Below, in pieces: positions 40,219-45,374 of a stretch of DNA of 45,374 bases (positions are counted from its first letter, which is position 1; every line of letters begins with the position of its first letter). The notes beneath the pieces were generated by a model. It had not been told where the DNA came from and did no database searches. It saw nothing but the letters and a program-made list of their open reading frames with translations. Origin of the DNA: Chitinophagales bacterium (GTDB lineage: Bacteria; Bacteroidota; Bacteroidia; Chitinophagales; JANQFB01); NCBI GenBank assembly GCA_028278085.1, contig JANQFB010000333.1:1-45374 (forward strand). The letters run 5' to 3'. The position numbers and the translations under genes are program-made.

Positions 40219-41235
40219 ATGACCGAGGGAAAGGAAAAAGTCCCCGATTTTACCAGGCTGACAGACCTGGCAGCCGCCAGGCTCGGCGGTCAAACCCTTG
40301 TTTGCAGCGATGATTTTTTTGCCCCGATGGAAAATCTGCTCAAAGAAGGCAGGGGGATATTTATTGCTGACAAATATACGGATCACGGCAAATGGATGGA
40401 CGGATGGGAATCGCGGCGGAAAAGAACGCCCGGCCATGATTGGTGTATCCTGCAATTGGGAGCTTCGGGGGTGATCAGGGGGGTGGATATCGATACCAAC
40501 CATTTCCTGGGTAATCATCCGCCTCAAGCCTCACTCGAAGGCATTCGCCATGAGGGGGAGATCACGGAACTGGAAGCCTCCTCCTGGACAAGCCTGCTCC
40601 CCAAAGTACCCCTGGAAGCGGGCAGTCATAATTTCTTTGAGATCAGCGACCCCGGCAGGTGGACACATTTGAAACTGAATATCTATCCTGACGGGGGGGT
40701 TGCCCGCTTGAAGGTTTACGGGGAAGTTTTCAAAAACTGGGACCAGGTGGGCCCTGATGAGGTGGTGGATCTGGCCGCGGCGCTGAATGGTGGCCGGGCG
40801 ATTTTGTGCAATGACATGTTTTTCAGCCATATGAACAACCTGATCCTGCCGGGTAAAGGGCTCAATATGGGCGATGGCTGGGAAACCAAGCGCAACCGGA
40901 CACCAGGCAACAAAGATTGGGTAATCCTGAAGCTTGGAGCGCCGGGTGTGATCGAAAAGATCGTCGTAGATACCCATCATTTTAAAGGCAATTATCCCGA
41001 TACCTGTTCACTGGATGCCTGTTATAGCCCTCATGATCTCTTGACAGCAGAAGATCTGGCCACAGCACCGTGGACGGAAATAATAACCCCTCAGAAGCTG
41101 GAAGCGCACCGGGAGCATACCTTTGAACCGGCTGTCAAAAACCCTTTTAATTACGTCCGGTTGAATATTTACCCGGATGGAGGCGTCAGCCGCCTGAGGA
41201 TATGGGGAAGGGTAGCCAAAACCGATCATTCATGA
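40219..41235 (+). CDS. alc: Allantoicase
   Basis: 338 residues. An upstream TTG at 40192 is in frame; ATG 40219 is preferred. It consists of two similar beta-sandwich halves, each with DL..A.LGG..L.C.D.FF.pM.NL...G, W.sRRkRtPGhDW..l.LG..G.I.g..iDT.hF.GN.P, and RW.H..LNIYPDGGVARL / YVRLNIYPDGGVSRLR. This duplicated plan is characteristic of allantoicase, which converts allantoate into ureidoglycolate and urea. It lies 46 bp after allB and overlaps the OHCU decarboxylase start by 4 bp (ATGA). Confidence 0.93.
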   Translation: MTEGKEKVPDFTRLTDLAAARLGGQTLVCSDDFFAPMENLLKEGRGIFIADKYTDHGKWMDGWESRRKRTPGHDWCILQLGASGVIRGVDIDTNHFLGNHPPQASLEGIRHEGEITELEASSWTSLLPKVPLEAGSHNFFEISDPGRWTHLKLNIYPDGGVARLKVYGEVFKNWDQVGPDEVVDLAAALNGGRAILCNDMFFSHMNNLILPGKGLNMGDGWETKRNRTPGNKDWVILKLGAPGVIEKIVVDTHHFKGNYPDTCSLDACYSPHDLLTAEDLATAPWTEIITPQKLEAHREHTFEPAVKNPFNYVRLNIYPDGGVSRLRIWGRVAKTDHS

Positions 41236-41735
41236 CATTAGCGTCTTTAAACGAGCTGAGCCCCGCAGAAGCATCGGAGGCTTTTGAAAAATGCTGTGGT
41301 GCGGCCAATTGGGTGCAGTCAATGGTAGCGGCACGCCCATTTGCAAGTGTGGAAGAGATGCTGACATCTGCCGATGACACCTGGTTGTCGGGCAATGCTT
41401 CGGATTGGAAGGAAGCTTTTAACCATCATCCCAAGATCGGCGACCTGGAAAGCCTGTCCAGGAAATTTGCCAATACCAAAGCATGGGCAGGCGGAGAGCA
41501 GGCCGGTGTTCAAACAGCTTCATCAGACACTTTGCAGCTGCTTGCCGACGGCAACAAGGCCTATGAGCAAAAATTCGGTTATATTTTTATCGTTTGCGCC
41601 ACCGGTAAAAGCGCGGCGGAAATGTTGGATCTATTGCAACAAAGGATCGGAAATGATGAGGAGACTGAATTAAAGATCGCGGCCGGAGAGCAACAAAAGA
41701 TCACCCGGTTAAGATTACAAAAATTATTATCTTGA
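41232..41735 (+). CDS. uraD: OHCU decarboxylase
   Basis: 167 residues from ATG 41232, which overlaps the allantoicase stop (ATGA); a frame from 41202 would overlap more and is rejected. Helical fold with the catalytic His in FNHHPKIGD, the segment WAGGEQAGV, and the C-terminal FGYIFIVCATGKSAAEML ... RIGND.E.E, all typical of 2-oxo-4-hydroxy-4-carboxy-5-ureidoimidazoline decarboxylase. It turns the product of HIU hydrolase into S-allantoin. It acts between puuD/uraH and allB in the pathway; the coupling with its neighbours indicates one operon. Confidence 0.92.
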   Translation: MTLASLNELSPAEASEAFEKCCGAANWVQSMVAARPFASVEEMLTSADDTWLSGNASDWKEAFNHHPKIGDLESLSRKFANTKAWAGGEQAGVQTASSDTLQLLADGNKAYEQKFGYIFIVCATGKSAAEMLDLLQQRIGNDEETELKIAAGEQQKITRLRLQKLLS

Positions 41736-41803
41736 GGAGAAGTGAATAGATTAGCTGTTCCGGCGTTCAACCATTGCCGGACTTCATCAATGATTAAGCA
41801 TAT

Positions 41804-42145
41804 ATGAGTCAAATTACCACACATGTCCTGGATACCGCCCTCGGGCAACCGGCCAAGGGTATCACCATAAGACTGGAAAAACCGGCAGGGATCGATAAAT
41901 GGGAGGTTATTGCTTCCGGTGTTACCAATGATGACGGCAGGATTGCCGATCTGTTAAAAGAAGGGCAGATCCTGATGCCGGGGATCTACCGGATGGTTTT
42001 CGAAACCGGTCCCTACCTGGAGGCGAATCATGTTCCAGGATTTTACCCGGTGGTCCCTGTTATATTTGAAACCAAAGACACTTCGCATTATCACATTCCC
42101 TTATTGTTAAACCCATTTGGCTATAGTACTTACAGGGGTAGCTGA
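41804..42145 (+). CDS. uraH: 5-Hydroxyisourate hydrolase (transthyretin-like)
   Basis: 113 residues. The transthyretin-related signature residues are present: His7 in ITTHVLDTALG, Arg46 in NDDGRI, His in SHYHIPLLLNPFGYSTY, and the C-terminal YRGS tetrapeptide (110-113) that completes the active site of the tetramer. It hydrolyses 5-hydroxyisourate, the unstable product of urate oxidase, to OHCU. There is no signal peptide, so it is cytoplasmic. It is 68 bp after uraD and 2 bp before the aldolase-like gene. Confidence 0.95.
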   Translation: MSQITTHVLDTALGQPAKGITIRLEKPAGIDKWEVIASGVTNDDGRIADLLKEGQILMPGIYRMVFETGPYLEANHVPGFYPVVPVIFETKDTSHYHIPLLLNPFGYSTYRGS

Positions 42146-42147
42146 TA

Positions 42148-43608
42148 ATGGCCGATAAACATAATGCTATGGATCTAAGTATTACCGAAGCTGCAAAAGA
42201 TAAGGTCTTTAACCGGTTACGCCAGGCTAACCTCGCCTTCCAGGACATCTATCCCGGCGACCGGCAGGACCGGCAACCTATTCATACCGTCTATGGAGGC
42301 GCTAATTTATTCCGGTCGGATACGGCTGCAAAAATGGGGGAAATTGCGATGCGTTCCTTAAAGGCCTATGCCCCTGATTTTACCGTATTGGCCAGAGCTT
42401 TAAGGCTCCCGGGCTACCAAAGCCTTCCGACCACCCCCAAGGAAATTGCACGGGTGGAAGAAAAGATGGGACAACTGTCCGATGCAGATCGTAAAAGAGA
42501 ATTTGCCTGGCTGCCTTATACGGTTTACGAAAAACTTTTGCACAAATTAGCCCATGAACCCGTCGAAGATTTCCGGATCGATTTTGAAGATGGTTTTGGC
42601 AACCGCACAGACGAAGAAGAAGATGCCACTGCCCAACAGGCCGCACAAGAAGTAGCCGCCGGTATGAGGGGCGGTACCCTGCCACCTTTTATCGGCATAC
42701 GGATCAAGCCTTTCAACGAAGATCTGAAAGAAAGGGGCGCCCGGACCCTGGATATTTTCCTGACCACTCTGTCAGGATTAACCTCAGGCAAACTACCGGA
42801 TAATTTTGTGGTGATGTTGCCGAAAGTCACCATCCCCGAGCAGGTAACTGCCCTGGTGGAGCTATTCGAGCTGATCGAATCGGCAACGGAGCTGTCGGAA
42901 GGATCACTGAAAATGGAAATGATGGTCGAAACCACCCAGGCCGTTATCGACGCTTCCGGGAATAATCCCCTGAGGTCATTCGTCGAAGCCAGCAAGGGCA
43001 GGATGATCGCCACAGCCTTCGGCACCTACGATTATACGGCTTCCAACAACATTACCGCCAAATACCAGGATATGGGCCATCCGGTCTGCGATTTTGCCCA
43101 TTTCAGCATGCGGCTGGCCCTGGGACATACCGGCATCTGGCTGGCCGACGGCGCCACAAACGTTATGCCCGTAGGTCCGCATCGCGGAGACAACCTGTCG
43201 GGACCGCAACAGCGCGAGAACATGGAGGTGGTGCACCGGGCCTGGCGGTTGATGTATGAGCATATCCGGCACTCCTTGTATAAAGGTTATTTCCAGGGTT
43301 GGGATCTGAATCCGGCGCAATTGCCGATCAGGTATGCCGCCGTCTATACTTTTTTCCTGGAAAGCTATGAAGACGCTGCTGCCAGGCTGCAAAGATTCGT
43401 AGAGTCAGCGGCCCGGGCCACGCTTACCGGTGATATTTTCGATGACGCAGCTACAGGTCAGGGATTGCTGAATTACTTCCTCAGTGCTATGAATTGTGGC
43501 GCGATCGATGAAAAGGATGTTACGGCTACCGGCCTGACCGTCGAGGAGATCCGGACACGGTCGTTCTTGAAAATATTGCAGGGCAGAAGGCAGGTTCAGG
43601 TTTCCTAG
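42148..43608 (+). CDS. DUF6986-like aldolase/citrate-lyase-fold protein
   Basis: 486 residues with features of the phosphoenolpyruvate-binding TIM-barrel superfamily: FRIDFEDGFGNR (acidic pair), VVMLPKVTIPEQV, KMEMMVETTQAV (metal-binding Glu) and ATAFGTYDYTAS. It resembles the DUF6986 'aldolase' family, which I recall beside allantoin genes in other bacteria. Members of the superfamily join or split C2/C3 units such as glyoxylate and acetyl-CoA/malate. At the end of an operon that releases ureidoglycolate (a glyoxylate source), it may handle glyoxylate or ureidoglycolate. The actual reaction is unproven. Its stop is 8 bp from the convergent lgt stop. Confidence 0.75.
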   Translation: MADKHNAMDLSITEAAKDKVFNRLRQANLAFQDIYPGDRQDRQPIHTVYGGANLFRSDTAAKMGEIAMRSLKAYAPDFTVLARALRLPGYQSLPTTPKEIARVEEKMGQLSDADRKREFAWLPYTVYEKLLHKLAHEPVEDFRIDFEDGFGNRTDEEEDATAQQAAQEVAAGMRGGTLPPFIGIRIKPFNEDLKERGARTLDIFLTTLSGLTSGKLPDNFVVMLPKVTIPEQVTALVELFELIESATELSEGSLKMEMMVETTQAVIDASGNNPLRSFVEASKGRMIATAFGTYDYTASNNITAKYQDMGHPVCDFAHFSMRLALGHTGIWLADGATNVMPVGPHRGDNLSGPQQRENMEVVHRAWRLMYEHIRHSLYKGYFQGWDLNPAQLPIRYAAVYTFFLESYEDAAARLQRFVESAARATLTGDIFDDAATGQGLLNYFLSAMNCGAIDEKDVTATGLTVEEIRTRSFLKILQGRRQVQVS

Positions 43609-43616
43609 CCGAAGCA

Positions 43617-44396
43617 TTACTGGAACTTACCCCTGCGGGCCATGATCACCAGCAGGATTCCCAATCCCAGGAAAGGGAGGGATAGTAATTGTCCCATATT
43701 CAACCCGCCCAATACGGTTTCATAAGATTTGAAGAACTCTGCCCCGATCCTGAAAAGGGTCAGCAGGATCAGGAAGATACCGCTTAGCATGCCAAATTTT
43801 TTGCTAAGCTGGCTATACCGGTATAGGGTCATCATGATCCCGAAAATGATCACTAAATAGGCTACCTCATAGAGCTGGACCGGATGGCGGGGCAACGGAT
43901 CCACTGCTAGGAATACAAAAGCCCAGGGAGCTTCCGTTACTTTCCCGTATAATTCCGAGTTCATCAGGTTGCCGATCCGGATCAGCGCCGCCCCGGGCGC
44001 CAGGGCAATCGCCAGACGGTCATAGATCCACCAATACCAGATCTTCCCCAGGTATCGGGCGTACAAATAGACCCCGGCAATCATGCCTACGGCAGCGCCG
44101 TGACTTGCCAGCCCTCCTTCCCAGATCTTGAGAATATACCAGGGCTGCTCCAAAAAATACTGCGGATCATAGAAAATGACATGAGTGAGCCGCGCGCCGA
44201 TCAGCCCGCCAACAAAAATGACGATCAATACGCGATGGAATTCTTTGCCGGGCGCCTGTTCCCGGATGAAGAACCAGCGGGTGATCTGATACCCATACAC
44301 GATGGCCAGGGCAAATAGCAAACTATACCAACGAATGGCGAAAAAATCCCCGATCCGGATAAAGGGATCAATATCCCAGGTGATGTAGGTGAGCAT
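43617..44396 (-). CDS. lgt: Prolipoprotein diacylglyceryl transferase
   Basis: 259 residues with about seven membrane helices and Lgt signatures: IRWYSLLFALAIVYG, GGLIGARLTHVIFYDPQYF, IWEGGLASHGAAVG (catalytic-region His), APGAALIRIGNLMNSELYGK (essential Arg and Asn) and RHPVQLYE. The enzyme moves diacylglycerol from phosphatidylglycerol to the lipobox cysteine of prolipoproteins at the inner membrane. The genes in this window with lipoprotein signals (24908-26320, perhaps 22531-24894) are its likely clients. It starts 8 bp after the end of the upstream oxidoreductase gene, so the two are probably co-transcribed. Confidence 0.95.
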   Translation of the reverse strand: MLTYITWDIDPFIRIGDFFAIRWYSLLFALAIVYGYQITRWFFIREQAPGKEFHRVLIVIFVGGLIGARLTHVIFYDPQYFLEQPWYILKIWEGGLASHGAAVGMIAGVYLYARYLGKIWYWWIYDRLAIALAPGAALIRIGNLMNSELYGKVTEAPWAFVFLAVDPLPRHPVQLYEVAYLVIIFGIMMTLYRYSQLSKKFGMLSGIFLILLTLFRIGAEFFKSYETVLGGLNMGQLLSLPFLGLGILLVIMARRGKFQ

Positions 44397-44404
44397 CTTG
44401 AAGC

Positions 44405-45374
44405 CTAATAAATATACAGGGGCTCATACTGTCCATTGGCATAGCGGAAGCATTTCAGCTTGTCTTTGAAGATCGACGATTTAAAGATCGCGTCACCCCG
44501 GAGCATTCTCACCGCTTCCTGGATACCTTCGATGATAGACGGATGGGGATGGATGAGGTTGGCCAGTTCTTCCACGCCTTTGTCCATGGATATCAGCAGG
44601 GCGACCGCCTGGATGGCGCTGGAGGCATGCTCGCCGACCGCTCGCATACCCAGGATCTTCATGTCTTCATCGTCGGTTACCAAAATTTTGAAAAAGCCCT
44701 GCGTTTTCCGCATCGCTATGGCCCTGGCAATGGTTGAATAATCGAGTTTAACGATCCTGTAGGGAGTCCCCTTTTCCTGTAGCTCCTGCTCATTTTTCCC
44801 CACCCCGGCCACTTCAGGGCTCAAAAACATGATCGTTGAAATATTCTTATAATTAAGCTTTCCGGAGGGCTCATGAAAGATCCGTTCGACCGCAAAACGG
44901 CCTTCGAACTCACCGACATTAACCAACGACATCCTGCGGATCATATCTCCGATAGCATAGATATTTTCCACATTAGTCCTTGTATGATCGTCCTTAATAT
45001 GGCCGCTTTCCAACATCTTTATCCCCACCTCTTCCAGGCCGAGACCTTTGGTATTGGGTACCCTGCCCACGGACACCAGTCCTTTCTCTACCCGGTGCAC
45101 TTCGATCCTGCCGTCGTTATATTTCAGTTCGTACTCCACCTGCCCTTCTTTGATCTCCATACGGACCAATTGCGAGTTCCTATGGATAACCACCCCGTTT
45201 TTCTCCAGGTTTTCCGCTACCAACCCTGCCACGTCGGCATCCTCGAAGGGAAGGATCCGGTCGGCCTTGTCGATCAAAAAGACTTTGGTTTTGCCGAAGT
45301 TGGAAAATATAGTGGCATATTCACAACCGATCACGCCGGCGCCCAGGATCACCATACTCTCCGGGAACCTGGTA
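44405..45374 (-). CDS. Pyridine nucleotide-disulfide oxidoreductase (lipoamide dehydrogenase/transhydrogenase-like), 5' part cut off
   Basis: The visible 323 residues run off the right edge. They begin in the NAD(P)-binding Rossmann motif (ESMVILGAGVIGCEYATIFS; GxGxxGxE/C type), continue through the second FAD contact (NIYAIGDMIRR) and end with the dimerisation domain (LANLIHPHPSIIEGIQEAVR, His-Pro and Glu typical of the catalytic dyad). The N-terminal FAD domain with any redox cysteine pair is outside the window, so a disulfide enzyme and a soluble transhydrogenase cannot be separated here. The frame stays open to the last base; the ATG at 45353-45355 is internal, not the start. It is 8 bp upstream of lgt on the same strand. 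Confidence 0.88.
   Translation of the reverse strand, partial: TRFPESMVILGAGVIGCEYATIFSNFGKTKVFLIDKADRILPFEDADVAGLVAENLEKNGVVIHRNSQLVRMEIKEGQVEYELKYNDGRIEVHRVEKGLVSVGRVPNTKGLGLEEVGIKMLESGHIKDDHTRTNVENIYAIGDMIRRMSLVNVGEFEGRFAVERIFHEPSGKLNYKNISTIMFLSPEVAGVGKNEQELQEKGTPYRIVKLDYSTIARAIAMRKTQGFFKILVTDDEDMKILGMRAVGEHASSAIQAVALLISMDKGVEELANLIHPHPSIIEGIQEAVRMLRGDAIFKSSIFKDKLKCFRYANGQYEPLYIY

Noticed and set aside
44405-45355. ATG at 45353-45355 as the start of the oxidoreductase
   Set aside because: The frame is open to the window edge and the preceding residues match the family; the gene is truncated by the window.

Overview
The window is chromosomal DNA from a member of the Bacteroidota. Three proteins end in type IX secretion (Por) sorting domains. 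There is also a TonB-dependent receptor with a carboxypeptidase-regulatory-like N-terminus and several lipoproteins or OM barrels, and promoters fit the Bacteroidota -33 TTTG / -7 TAnnTTTG pattern. The mix of S74 fibre proteins, T9SS cargo and a purine-degradation operon would suit a Saprospiria-like lineage, but the taxonomy below phylum is a guess. No tRNA, rRNA, CRISPR array, insertion sequence or complete prophage was recognised.

Layout. (1) 1-4123: an AT-richer accessory tip. It has two attC-like folded sites (205-307 and 916-1038) bounding a small integron-type cassette with a SPOR-like membrane protein. A large T9SS-exported S74 fibre protein and a lone HigA-like antitoxin follow. (2) 4287-7552: a PI-PLC-like protein with six N-terminal repeats, then a YCF48/BNR-type T9SS protein. 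(3) 7978-14313: undecaprenol/diacylglycerol kinase, a TonB-dependent receptor, a Kazal-domain T9SS protein, a YitT-family membrane protein and a three-gene unknown membrane cluster that includes a 57-residue ORF. (4) 14704-22400: an AraC regulator with a decayed metal-binding (HMA-like) domain, then a tight six-gene operon. Its products are a PqqD-like RiPP recognition element (RRE), an ATP-grasp ligase, a PLP-dependent decarboxylase whose N-terminus looks like a RiPP leader (YxxPxI), a urea-transporter/M23-peptidase fusion, a TPR outer-membrane barrel and a periplasmic TPR protein. I recognise no described pathway with this gene set, and it is the best candidate here for an undescribed system. 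(5) 22531-30697: an alpha-glucan operon (BadF-type sugar kinase, GH31, two GH13 enzymes), divergent from a Nudix/NrtR-like regulator that has lost catalytic glutamates; a perfect 17-bp palindrome lies between their promoters. (6) 30820-35018: a second S74 fibre protein, a VOC protein and an OM-barrel candidate. (7) 35224-43608: purine/urate catabolism: NCS2 purine permease, membrane urate oxidase with cytochrome c domain (PuuD), allantoinase, allantoicase, OHCU decarboxylase, HIU hydrolase and a DUF6986-like aldolase, with a lone response regulator antisense inside. (8) 43617-45374: lgt and the 3' part of a pyridine-nucleotide-disulfide oxidoreductase cut by the window end.

How parts may work together. 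The purine genes give a nearly continuous route from urate to ureidoglycolate plus urea (urate, HIU, OHCU, allantoin, allantoate). Xanthine dehydrogenase and a recognised ureidoglycolate lyase are not in the window. The glucan operon pairs surface or periplasmic amylases with an alpha-glucosidase lacking a signal peptide and a sugar kinase, under a probable sugar-sensing regulator. The RRE operon spans cytoplasm (RRE, ligase, decarboxylase), inner membrane (urea-transporter domain), periplasm (M23, TPR) and outer membrane (TPR barrel). This suggests synthesis or modification of a small amino-acid-derived or peptide product linked to the envelope; its chemistry is unknown.
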